Of a stretch of 47,762 nucleotides of DNA, positions 32,546 to 41,152 are shown one piece after another. The stretch is from NCBI GenBank assembly GCA_903970475.1, contig CAJCIQ010000112.1:1-47762 (forward strand), given 5' to 3'. Source of the DNA: Beijerinckiaceae bacterium. GTDB taxonomy: Bacteria > Bacteroidota > Bacteroidia > Chitinophagales > Chitinophagaceae. The notes beneath the pieces were generated by a model. It saw nothing but the letters and a program-made list of their open reading frames with translations, was not told the DNA's origin and ran no database searches. The stretch's first letter is position 1; every line of letters begins with the position of its first letter. The translations under genes were made by a program, and so were the position numbers.

Positions 32546-34980
32546 GGCTCCTCTACATTCAGCAGCGCTTTCCCGTACAAAGGCTCTCCCCCATCTCCTA
32601 TCCCCTGAACGATCACGATGTAGGTGCCGGGAAGATCGGAAGTATAGAATCGCACTTTTTGAGCACTGCCTGAACGCGCATGGAGGTTGGGATCCCAATA
32701 GAGTACGTTGCGGTAATCCGGCAAGCGGGAAGCTTTCAAGTCTTTACCTCCATAATTAGGGCTATAGAACTCCCGTTTGGCCTCTAATCCATCATAATCC
32801 AAGGCAGTCGCATGCACATCCAGGTTATATCCATTGAGGTCGCCTTTGTAGGTGGTCCAGTTGACGATTCCATCAAAAGCGTCCGGCCCCAGGATATAAC
32901 GACGGGTCAGTACATCCACTTTCCGGATTTTAAAGGGATCGTATTTAAAGAAAGTATCGAGGTTGAAAATGGGTACCCCATCGAGTAAGGTCAGGGGATC
33001 ATCCAGAAAGGGGGTTTTGTGCTGATCATCATAGGCCCAGATCTCATAATGGTTCCTACGTAATTGGACATTGACCAGTTGAATATATTCCCTCACCACT
33101 TCCTCAATGGTGGTGAAACGGGTATAATCATCCAGCTTATAGCTCATATCCGGGTGCAGATAGAAGGGACTGCTATCCATGGCCGGCCAGGTCCATGCCT
33201 GACGATCCATGGCCACATAGGCATTCTGGATCTGCATGGACATATTCAAGCTAGAAATGGTTTGCGGGTTGCGGATGGGTAACTCAAAGGGGGTTCTGTG
33301 CCTGGATACATAGTCCAGCGAAAAAGGATCGTCTACGTCCACGCGGAACAGGCTGTCTTTTCCCAGATCCGTTTGGACCACGATGTCAGACGAACCATAC
33401 ATGTTGGTGAAGTTCCAGGCCACTCTCCCGGCCGAATCACTTTCAGCGATGGCAAGTTGCGTCCATTTCCCGGGAACAGACAGGTATGCGTCTTTTTCCG
33501 TGCCCGCTGGTTTGCCTGTGCGCGTATCCACTACCGTTGCGCTAATGATATGACCTTGATATTCGGGCGCATAAGCAAAATAAGGTTGCTTATCACTCAG
33601 TACGGACTCCCATCGGAACCTTCTCCAGCCCAAGGTTAGCATAAGGTCATCCATATGTTCGGGATGATCATAATACCAGGCCGGATCGGAGACGTCGGCT
33701 CCGAGATCGGAAGTCAGCCAGAGGTAATTGACAATGTTTTCTTCACTTTCATGTTGTAAGGAATCCAGTCTATATACTGCCATGGATAAATCCGCATTAT
33801 TTACGCCGGTTTCAATACCAATATCCACCGGATCCCTGGGGTTGAAGTCCGTTTTCAGCGCCTTTACCTGAAAGTCTGTTTGGGCATCAGGTGGTTTAAA
33901 GTACAAACGCTCACAGACCGGTTGACGGGCGGCATTAAAAACAGTCAGGTGGGAAATACCTGGCCCCAATAACTTCGGATCTACGAGGAAGGTCGCTTGT
34001 CCCCCAGACAGCGTTTGGGACTCAGCCAGTTTCAGGGATCCTCTTGTTTGGGCAAACAGGTATACGGCTCCGCTCAAAGAGGCGGTGGCGTTGACCACTA
34101 TCCTAAGCCGCCTGTCCGAACTGGTATCCAGGTGCATGACGTATCCTTGGTCATATACTTTAGGCAAAGAGATCGTGATGGGAATAGGAGCCGTGTTGAA
34201 TAGCTTGGCATACAGGTTATCTCCTGGGGCAGGTGCACGGGTAGACGTAAAATCCATGACTGCCGTGTACGTATGCCCCTTTTCAGGGGTTAGGGAAAAA
34301 CGCCCTGAACCCACCGCTCCGGGGCTAAAGTTAACCAAAGTATCTCCTTTTTCGTCGAGCACGTGACCCGTGAACTCTAGTGCCCGTCCATAGGCATCCG
34401 TGCCCCTGAAGGCAATGGTGGAAGGAAGTCCGGCCACCAGGTTTCCGCCTTCCGGGAATAAGGTTAAAACGGGCTCCGAATCTGCCCGCAAATGTGTGGC
34501 CTCTGGCGCTGCTTCCCGGGTATTGACTACCGTTAGGGATTTGGAAAAGAAGTAGGTCGCCGGGCTGTTTTTCATCCAACGCGTATAGGCCCTTAGCATA
34601 TAGGTACCTGAAGGCAGCGAAAAGGGCAGGTATAAGCTTCCGCTTCCACTACCGCTATCCAGGGCTATTTTAGCCTGAAGTAATGGCTTATTGGCCGTGT
34701 CCAGTAGTTCAACATAGGCCACTTTGCTTACCGAAAGGGGTTTATGCGTCAAGCCAGATACAACATAGCACTTGAACCAGCAAAGCTCCCCCGTCAGGTA
34801 AAATTCCTTATCCGTATGCACGAATAGCTTTTCATCGAAGTGGGTACTCCGGTAAGCAGTCCATGCGCTTGACAACGTGGGGTCATCAGTCACAGCGGAT
34901 TGGGCGATAGCGATGTTAGCGGCCGTTGTCAGCCATATTATCGCCAAGGGAATCCAATATTGTATCCTGTTCATGGTCAT
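32542..34980 (-). CDS. Exported macroglobulin (MG2)-domain protein with plug-like C-terminal region
   Basis: An 812-residue protein with a signal peptide (WIPLAIIWLTTAANIAIAQ). Residues about 45-150 resemble the MG2 strand order of alpha-2-macroglobulins (FVHTDKEFYLTGELCWFKCYV, LPSGTYMLRAYTRWM). Several beta-sandwich repeats follow. Near residue 640 a segment of the type TTIEEVVREYI to LTLLDGVPIF resembles a TonB plug domain, as seen in many Bacteroidota MG2 proteins. There is no thioester motif. It is last in the TonB-receptor/DUF4249 operon, 7 bp after the second lipoprotein gene, and so probably works with that receptor at the outer membrane. ATG codons at 34980 and 34974 are both possible. 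The function is unknown. Confidence 0.75.
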   Translation of the reverse strand: MTMNRIQYWIPLAIIWLTTAANIAIAQSAVTDDPTLSSAWTAYRSTHFDEKLFVHTDKEFYLTGELCWFKCYVVSGLTHKPLSVSKVAYVELLDTANKPLLQAKIALDSGSGSGSLYLPFSLPSGTYMLRAYTRWMKNSPATYFFSKSLTVVNTREAAPEATHLRADSEPVLTLFPEGGNLVAGLPSTIAFRGTDAYGRALEFTGHVLDEKGDTLVNFSPGAVGSGRFSLTPEKGHTYTAVMDFTSTRAPAPGDNLYAKLFNTAPIPITISLPKVYDQGYVMHLDTSSDRRLRIVVNATASLSGAVYLFAQTRGSLKLAESQTLSGGQATFLVDPKLLGPGISHLTVFNAARQPVCERLYFKPPDAQTDFQVKALKTDFNPRDPVDIGIETGVNNADLSMAVYRLDSLQHESEENIVNYLWLTSDLGADVSDPAWYYDHPEHMDDLMLTLGWRRFRWESVLSDKQPYFAYAPEYQGHIISATVVDTRTGKPAGTEKDAYLSVPGKWTQLAIAESDSAGRVAWNFTNMYGSSDIVVQTDLGKDSLFRVDVDDPFSLDYVSRHRTPFELPIRNPQTISSLNMSMQIQNAYVAMDRQAWTWPAMDSSPFYLHPDMSYKLDDYTRFTTIEEVVREYIQLVNVQLRRNHYEIWAYDDQHKTPFLDDPLTLLDGVPIFNLDTFFKYDPFKIRKVDVLTRRYILGPDAFDGIVNWTTYKGDLNGYNLDVHATALDYDGLEAKREFYSPNYGGKDLKASRLPDYRNVLYWDPNLHARSGSAQKVRFYTSDLPGTYIVIVQGIGDGGEPLYGKALLNVEEP

Positions 34981-34986
34981 ATGGCT

Positions 34987-36168
34987 TTAAGGCATGTAAG
35001 CGGGTTTGGTAGTGAATCCTCCCCTGGTCTTACAATCAATGCAAGAAGAATAATTAGAGATTATACCCGGATTATTGATTGTACCAAATTTTATTGGTTC
35101 ATAGGGGCCCGTGTCGTTACCGCTACCATAAGTATCAATATAATATATGGGTTTCTCATTTATCGTGGTGTCCGGGTCCTGGCATTGAAAATTATAGGGC
35201 CATCCTACAGGCGAAGCCAGGAAAAACCTTGTCTGGGAAAAGCCGGAAGCATTTACATAGCCAATAACCGGCTGAGTGGGATCGTTCACACAAGCGATAT
35301 TACCTTTCGGATTGGAAGGCAGGGGATCAAAGATGGACCCCAAGTTCTCCGTATTGGTTTGCATGATTTGCAGATAATAAAAGGCCGAATCACTCAAGGT
35401 AAATTGATTGACCAGGATGCTGTATTCCACGCTTAACCGCCAATCTCCCTGTGGCAGGTCATTTATCTGAAACCCTTTGACGATGTCTGAACTTAATTTG
35501 GCCGTAGAGTAAATCAGTAAACTGGTGGAGGCAGCAGAATCCCAGCAGGTGTAGATCTCTTCAGAGTCGGTGCGGGGGAAGAAATAAGGATAAATGGGTA
35601 AAAAATATAAAAAGGAATATTCAGCCGAATGATATTCCCAGGTTTCTTCATAGTTCCACAAATAGTTACGGGAATTGCCTTTGGTATTGTGGGTATTCAC
35701 CAAAATATGGGCCCCGGCTCCATCATAGGTTACATTCACGCTGTCAATGGGTGGGCAGGGAATGACGGCGACATATTCGCTCACATATTGGCTTCCGTCC
35801 TGGGTATGGATGTCCAGCCTGTATTTTTGGGTACTATCCAGGGGTAACAAACCAAAGTTATAGTTACCTCCTGAAGTGAAAGTGGAGGGAAAAGAAGTCC
35901 CATCGCTACATTCCACCGCCACCGTGGCTCCACTTTCATAAACGGTTGTGGCCGTGTCGCTGATGGGAACGGTGCGGGACAAGTTGATGACGGTCGATGC
36001 CGGGGCCGTATTGAGGTTTCCCGCCACCACCAGGTAACCCGTAGAAGGGTTATGTATGTTTGGGTTATAAGGTTTGATACAGCCCGCCATTAAAATGAGC
36101 CAGGCCACCGCCGGTACGGCACCCACCCATTTTATCGGTATATGTATCCAATTTTTTTGCTGTTTCAT
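34987..36168 (-). CDS. DUF4249 lipoprotein, copy 2
   Basis: The 393-residue product has a lipoprotein signal (AVAWLILMAGC), so it is anchored by a cysteine near residue 30, likely on the outer membrane. The mature part is DUF4249: LVVAGNLNTAPASTVINLSR, then YRLDIHTQDGSQYVSEYVAV and IPCPPIDSVNVTYDG, with a cysteine-containing middle (YTCWDSAAS) and a C-terminal CIDCKTRGG. It is a close paralogue of the neighbouring gene, 10 bp upstream, and both end in TTKPxYMP. DUF4249 genes usually sit beside a TonB-dependent receptor, as here, but their role is not known. The start at 36168 gives a complete signal peptide. Confidence 0.85.
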   Translation of the reverse strand: MKQQKNWIHIPIKWVGAVPAVAWLILMAGCIKPYNPNIHNPSTGYLVVAGNLNTAPASTVINLSRTVPISDTATTVYESGATVAVECSDGTSFPSTFTSGGNYNFGLLPLDSTQKYRLDIHTQDGSQYVSEYVAVIPCPPIDSVNVTYDGAGAHILVNTHNTKGNSRNYLWNYEETWEYHSAEYSFLYFLPIYPYFFPRTDSEEIYTCWDSAASTSLLIYSTAKLSSDIVKGFQINDLPQGDWRLSVEYSILVNQFTLSDSAFYYLQIMQTNTENLGSIFDPLPSNPKGNIACVNDPTQPVIGYVNASGFSQTRFFLASPVGWPYNFQCQDPDTTINEKPIYYIDTYGSGNDTGPYEPIKFGTINNPGIISNYSSCIDCKTRGGFTTKPAYMP

Positions 36169-36178
36169 GGCTTATACG

Positions 36179-37357
36179 TTAAGGCATGTAGAAGGGTTTG
36201 GTAGTCGTTCCTCCCTTTGTAGTGCAATTGACGCAAGATGTAGAATTAGACACCCATCCGATGGGGAGGCCAGGGATTTCTTCCAGGGGTGTGTATGCTC
36301 CGGAGCCATCCACACTTCCATAGGTATTAACCATGTTGCTGGGCGGAAATTTGAATACGGAATCTTTTGCGTCACAACTAAACGAATAGGGCCACCTCGG
36401 TGGGGCTGCTGCAAACATACGAACCTGTTGGGTTCCGGAAGCATTCACATACCCTACAACGCTCTGGGTAGGATCTGTGACACAATATATATTCCCTTGA
36501 GGATTTGATGGCAACGGATCGAAGATAGAACCCAGGTTCTCTGTATTGGTTTGCATGATCTGGAAATAATAAAAAGCCGAATCGCTCAAGGCATATTGGT
36601 TGACCAACATAGCGTATTCTACACTCAACCTTACATCTCCTTCGGGTATCAGGTTCAACTGGAACCCCCTGACGATATCAGCGCTGAGTTTAGCGGTGGA
36701 ATAAATGAGGATATTCGTGGAAGCATCAGAATCCCAACAGGTATAGACCTGTTCAGCAGGATAGCGCGGTATAATGCCTGAATCGGGTTTGAATATTAAG
36801 TAGGAATACTCAGCAGAATGATACTCCCAGGTTTCCTGATAACTCCACATATAGTTACGGGTATTATTGAGTGGGTTATGTGTATTCACCAGCAGGTGCG
36901 CCCCTGAACCGTCATAAGTGATATTGACGCTGTCAATGGGGGGACAGGGAATAACGGCCACATACTCACTCAAATACTGGTTTCCATCCGTGGTATGGAT
37001 GTCTAACCTGTACTTTTTGGTGCTGTCCAACGGAAGCACACCAAAGTTATAATTGCCCCCCGAAGCAAAAGTGGAAGGATAAGAAGTTCCGTCTGAACCT
37101 TCCACCGTTACGGTGGCTCCATTTTCATACTGCATGGTGGAGGTATCGCTCAGGGGGATAGAGCGGGACAAGTTTATGACCGTAACGGCCGGTGCCGAAT
37201 TCAGGTTCCCTGCCACTACCAGGTAGCCCGTCGTCGGGCTAGTTATATTGGCATTATAGGGTTTGATACAACCCGGTAATTGGAGGAGGTAAACGCAACC
37301 CGCTACGGCAACCATCCATTTCACCCGACTCCCCATCCATCCTTGTCGCTGTTTCAT
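36179..37357 (-). CDS. DUF4249 lipoprotein, copy 1
   Basis: A 392-residue lipoprotein of the DUF4249 family, with the signal region VAVAGCVYLLQLPGC and the mature sequence starting IKPYNANI. Roughly three quarters of residues in the N-terminal half are identical by eye to the downstream copy (shared VVAGNLN, SGGNYNFG, EYVAVIPCPPIDSVN), so this is a recent tandem duplication. The C-terminal CVNCTTKGG pair is also shared, whereas the loops about 280-360 differ, as expected if they contact different ligands. The start is placed at the ATG at 37357, just past the receptor stop (37359); the frame extends nine codons upstream into the receptor gene. Confidence 0.85.
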   Translation of the reverse strand: MKQRQGWMGSRVKWMVAVAGCVYLLQLPGCIKPYNANITSPTTGYLVVAGNLNSAPAVTVINLSRSIPLSDTSTMQYENGATVTVEGSDGTSYPSTFASGGNYNFGVLPLDSTKKYRLDIHTTDGNQYLSEYVAVIPCPPIDSVNITYDGSGAHLLVNTHNPLNNTRNYMWSYQETWEYHSAEYSYLIFKPDSGIIPRYPAEQVYTCWDSDASTNILIYSTAKLSADIVRGFQLNLIPEGDVRLSVEYAMLVNQYALSDSAFYYFQIMQTNTENLGSIFDPLPSNPQGNIYCVTDPTQSVVGYVNASGTQQVRMFAAAPPRWPYSFSCDAKDSVFKFPPSNMVNTYGSVDGSGAYTPLEEIPGLPIGWVSNSTSCVNCTTKGGTTTKPFYMP

Positions 37358-37358
37358 A

Positions 37359-40244
37359 CTAAAACCGAATATTATAATTGACATAAGGGATTACACTTCC
37401 AAATATGGATAATTGATAGCCATTCACTACTCCATTTTGTGATACATAAAACACAGAATAGGGATTTTGCCTGCCTGTCAGGTTATAGACCCCAATGGTA
37501 AAAGAGTTATGGGTCCATTGGTGAACCTTGTGGTTACCTTCTATATTCAAACTAAGGTCCATGCGGAAATAGTCTGGAATTCGGTATTGGTTTCTGTCCG
37601 AGTACAAGGCCCTGTAAGAACCGGCATAATAGTATTCTCCAATGGGTAGGGTAATGGGACGCCCCGTATTATACACGGTGTTCAAAGACACACTGAAACG
37701 ATGATTCACCCTATAGTTACCGATCAGGTTGGCGTCATGAGGCTCATCGTAACTGGCAGGATACCATTTCCCATCGTTAACGACCTCTCCAGCCAGGGGA
37801 TCGTTCATTCTTAACAGGGTCCTGGAATAGGTATAGCTAAACCATCCATTGACCTTACCCGTTGTTTTCTTCACCATAAATTCTACCCCATAGGCCTTTC
37901 CCTTCGCATCCATCACGTCTGTTTCAATATGATGGTTCATAATGAGTACCGCTCCATCCTTATAGTCCAGGTAATTGTTGATATTGCGGTAATACACTTC
38001 CACTGAGGTTTCTATGGTGTTCTCTTTGAAGTTCCGGTATACACCAATGGAATACTGGTTCCCGGTGGTGGGAAGGATATGGGTGTCCGTTAGCTTCCAG
38101 ATATCCGTCGGCGCCATAGCTGTGGTATTAGACAGCATATGGATGTACTGACTTTCCGTATTGTAGGAAGCTTTTACAGAAAGTACATCGGAAAGCGCAT
38201 AACGGGCCGAAATACGGTATTCCGGGTTGGTATAGGTTTTAATGATCTTATTGGTGCCATACGTTTGAGTCCCCGTCATGTCCGGCGCCGAGATAGGCAA
38301 TCCTGGGGCATACTCGTTGACGGTGGAAGGGCCCAGGTAATTGAACATGGAATAGCGCACCCCTCCTTCTATGGAAAAGTCATTGGTGATTTTATAGTTA
38401 TCTCCAAAATAGACGGCGCTTTCCAGGGCCTGTTCTGCCTGAAGGGTATCCGGGACAGTCAGCGATTCTGAACCTTTCGGTGTATAGGTACCGGGATGCA
38501 GCTTATAATAGATGCTGTTCAGGCCGAATTTAAAGGTATGATGGCTATTGAGGTAGTAGGTGAAATTCGTTTTGAAATTAGATTGATTGATGTTAAAGGT
38601 CAGGTCGGAAGCAGCTAATGGATTTTTAGTACTCCATATGCTATACTGATACCGGTCATATCCAACGACAATGTCCATACTCAGCTTATTACTGAATATA
38701 TGCTTCCATTTCAGGGACGCATTCCTGTTACCATAACTATAGTTGGTGTCACTGTTCAGGTTAAACTTGTCCTGACTCAGGTAGCCCGTCAGGTAAAGCG
38801 TATTGTGAGGGTTCAAAGCGCTGGTTATGCCCAGGTTGAGATCATAGAAGGAAGCCTTACTATTTTTATATTGGGCAGGCAAAAGGTTCAATAACCAGTC
38901 CGCATAGGTGGTCCGGCCACCGATGATAAAGGAAGTCTTGTTTTTATCCAAGGGGCCTTCCAGGTTGAGGCGGCTGGTCAATAAGCCTATACCCGCAGAA
39001 CCAGTAATTTGTTTTTTATTTCCCTCCCTGGCGGTAACATCCAACACAGAAGACAAACGACCACCATATTGTACAGGAATACTGCTCTTGTACAATTCTA
39101 TGTCCTTTACTACTTCAGGATTAAAGGCCGAAAACAGACCGAAGAAGTGGGAAGGATTGTATACCGTACACTCATTAAATAAAATCAGGTTTTGGTCAGC
39201 AGAACCACCCCGGACATTTAAGCCCGTACTGGACTCCCCTACCGATTTCACCCCAGGCAACGTGAGCACAACCTTCATGACATCCGGTTCCCCAAATACC
39301 GTGGGCACTTGCTTGATGGCCTTGATGTCCAACCGTTGTACGCCCATTTCCAATCCCCTGATGTTAGACACCTTTTCTGCCGAAATCACGACATTCCTCA
39401 GTGCAATCACCCTGGTATGCAGGTCTATGTTCAAACGGCCATCCGAGTTGACTACAATTTGCCTGCGGGTATCCTTCATGCCAATGCTCTGTATATAGAG
39501 GACATGTCTCCCTTTGGTAGTGGAAATGGCGTAATACCCATTCTGGTCAGAAGCGCTTCCTATACCCTTCTGATCCACCGTGATACTGGCCCCTATGATG
39601 GGTTCTCCGGTTTTGGCATCCCTGACGTAACCCACAACGACGGCTTTTGTCCCAACCCCGGCTTTTGACTTATCCCCGATCTCGTTGAGGTGGTTTTGGA
39701 GCAAACTTTCTTGCAGTACAGTTGCCTCTCCCTCTGCCGAATCCGCTTCTTCAACCTGGGATAAGGTCCTGCCACTTTGAGTAATGCCGGTATTACCTTT
39801 TCCTCCAGGCGAAGTCACACCCGTAGCCAGTCCCTTTTGACCAGGGTAACGTCTTTGGGCAGCGGATTTACTGGCCAGACGGGCACTATCAGAGGCATAG
39901 AAGAAGCCTGGGAGTCCTGTATCCAGGGCATAACCCTTGGTGATGAATATGTGTTTTCCTTTATCAGCGGCGTAGTAAAAATCCAAAGGCTCCAGGGCTT
40001 GCTTGAGCACAGAACCTAAGGGCTGATGGTCCACGGTTAAGGTAATAGAATCACCTCTGAACAGCGACGTATCATAATAAAAATGGTACCCGCTTTGTGC
40101 TTCCATTACCTGAAGAAAACTATCCACAGGCGTCTTCACAAACTGTCCGTTTACCACCGGTTCTTTTGCCGTTTGGGCAAACAAAGTCTGAGGTAACACG
40201 TAACCAATCAATATTATTATCCAAAAGGAAGTGCAACGCAGCAT
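37359..40244 (-). CDS. TonB-dependent outer membrane receptor with STN and CarboxypepD-reg domains
   Basis: The 961-residue receptor has a signal peptide (IIILIGYVLPQTLFAQ), an STN-type signalling domain (about 30-105, DSFLQVMEAQSGYHFYYD), a low-complexity Gly/Ser/Lys linker (about 120-195), a carboxypeptidase-regulatory domain (about 202-285, VVVGYVRDAKTGEPIIGASI), a plug domain (GLNVRGGSADQNLILFNEC) and a 22-strand-type barrel ending in VIPYVNYNIRF with terminal Phe. An STN domain usually means an anti-sigma/sigma pathway senses the receptor, but no FecR or ECF sigma gene is in the window. It imports or displays an unidentified ligand, and is second in the operon, 18 bp after the unknown exported protein. 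Confidence 0.9.
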   Translation of the reverse strand: MLRCTSFWIIILIGYVLPQTLFAQTAKEPVVNGQFVKTPVDSFLQVMEAQSGYHFYYDTSLFRGDSITLTVDHQPLGSVLKQALEPLDFYYAADKGKHIFITKGYALDTGLPGFFYASDSARLASKSAAQRRYPGQKGLATGVTSPGGKGNTGITQSGRTLSQVEEADSAEGEATVLQESLLQNHLNEIGDKSKAGVGTKAVVVGYVRDAKTGEPIIGASITVDQKGIGSASDQNGYYAISTTKGRHVLYIQSIGMKDTRRQIVVNSDGRLNIDLHTRVIALRNVVISAEKVSNIRGLEMGVQRLDIKAIKQVPTVFGEPDVMKVVLTLPGVKSVGESSTGLNVRGGSADQNLILFNECTVYNPSHFFGLFSAFNPEVVKDIELYKSSIPVQYGGRLSSVLDVTAREGNKKQITGSAGIGLLTSRLNLEGPLDKNKTSFIIGGRTTYADWLLNLLPAQYKNSKASFYDLNLGITSALNPHNTLYLTGYLSQDKFNLNSDTNYSYGNRNASLKWKHIFSNKLSMDIVVGYDRYQYSIWSTKNPLAASDLTFNINQSNFKTNFTYYLNSHHTFKFGLNSIYYKLHPGTYTPKGSESLTVPDTLQAEQALESAVYFGDNYKITNDFSIEGGVRYSMFNYLGPSTVNEYAPGLPISAPDMTGTQTYGTNKIIKTYTNPEYRISARYALSDVLSVKASYNTESQYIHMLSNTTAMAPTDIWKLTDTHILPTTGNQYSIGVYRNFKENTIETSVEVYYRNINNYLDYKDGAVLIMNHHIETDVMDAKGKAYGVEFMVKKTTGKVNGWFSYTYSRTLLRMNDPLAGEVVNDGKWYPASYDEPHDANLIGNYRVNHRFSVSLNTVYNTGRPITLPIGEYYYAGSYRALYSDRNQYRIPDYFRMDLSLNIEGNHKVHQWTHNSFTIGVYNLTGRQNPYSVFYVSQNGVVNGYQLSIFGSVIPYVNYNIRF

Positions 40245-40262
40245 GTCGCAGAAGTTTTAACG

Positions 40263-40997
40263 TTATTGCCCATTATACCAGGCCACTACAGTCGTCAACA
40301 CCTCATCTTTATTTTTGCCGAATTTGAGTTTGGTATGGCGCAGTTGCGCTTTAACCGCTGATTTTTCACTCTTTAATGCACTCAGCAATTCACCCTTTGT
40401 ATTGACTGGCAAGAAATGATCGCCCAGCACCAGGTAATAAGAACTATCTGCATAAATATATCTTTCCAGTTTATTAATGGTGGGATTCTCCTGGAGCGTC
40501 TTGGTGCTTCTTTTCAGCAGCCGGGCTTTAGGTCCGTTTACCATCACTTCATAAAAGTCGGTATGGACCCTATTGATACTGTCCCTGACAATGCGTATAA
40601 AATGGTGATTTCCCAATTGGAACTCCTGCAGGCGCTCATTGATAAATCGCATTTCATATCCACCTTGTAGGTTGTGCATCGCCACCTGATCCTTTACCAG
40701 ATCATACCAAAGATGGAGGCTATCATAACGCATATGGTTATAGATCACCCAGCCAGGCTGGTCCGAGTTCATTTCAAAATACGGGAACCCGGAAGTCAAT
40801 CCGATGGTATCCGGCACATACTCACTGCCATTGAATAATCCATTCTCAGGGGTGAATGTTTGATGGAATAACTGAACCGCGTGCTTGATAGCCTGTGCTT
40901 CCAAAGCGCTATCCCTGGAGAGATCCTGGGATCGGGAAACGGTGGGCAGTAGGCACAGCAAAATTAGGTAAGAGGGTCGCAACGATGGTTTCTTCAT
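40263..40997 (-). CDS. Exported protein of unknown function, first gene of the TonB-receptor operon
   Basis: The 244-residue product starts with a signal peptide (SYLILLCLLPTVSRSQ). I do not recognise a named family. The mature part is rich in short strands with aromatic and charged residues (DQPGWVIYNHMRYDSLHLWYD, NGLFNGSEYVPDTIG) and in the middle it carries two His residues in GNHHFIRIV; there is no cysteine in the mature part. It is probably periplasmic or surface-attached, and its position ahead of the receptor suggests it works with it. The consensus promoter at 41021-41051 lies 24 bp upstream of the start. Confidence 0.6.
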   Translation of the reverse strand: MKKPSLRPSYLILLCLLPTVSRSQDLSRDSALEAQAIKHAVQLFHQTFTPENGLFNGSEYVPDTIGLTSGFPYFEMNSDQPGWVIYNHMRYDSLHLWYDLVKDQVAMHNLQGGYEMRFINERLQEFQLGNHHFIRIVRDSINRVHTDFYEVMVNGPKARLLKRSTKTLQENPTINKLERYIYADSSYYLVLGDHFLPVNTKGELLSALKSEKSAVKAQLRHTKLKFGKNKDEVLTTVVAWYNGQ

Positions 40998-41020
40998 ATT
41001 TAAACTCTGCGATAGTATTC

Positions 41021-41051
41021 CAAATATATCGGAAATTCCACGCCTTACAAA
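41021..41051 (-). promoter_or_regulatory. Consensus Bacteroidota promoter of the TonB-receptor operon
   Basis: Read leftward, TTTG (41051-41048), 19 bp, then TATATTTG (41028-41021) match TTTG-N19-TAnnTTTG exactly. Transcription should begin near 41014, about 17 nt ahead of the ATG at 40997. No other matching site was seen in the operon, so all five genes are likely driven from here. Confidence 0.7.
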
Positions 41052-41152
41052 TGTTTTCTGCCGACACTAGATACGTAAACGCGAATTTTTTGCCAGGAAT
41101 TGATACCTGATTACCAGCTATCATTAGGGAATTTTATATATGGCAATTTTTC

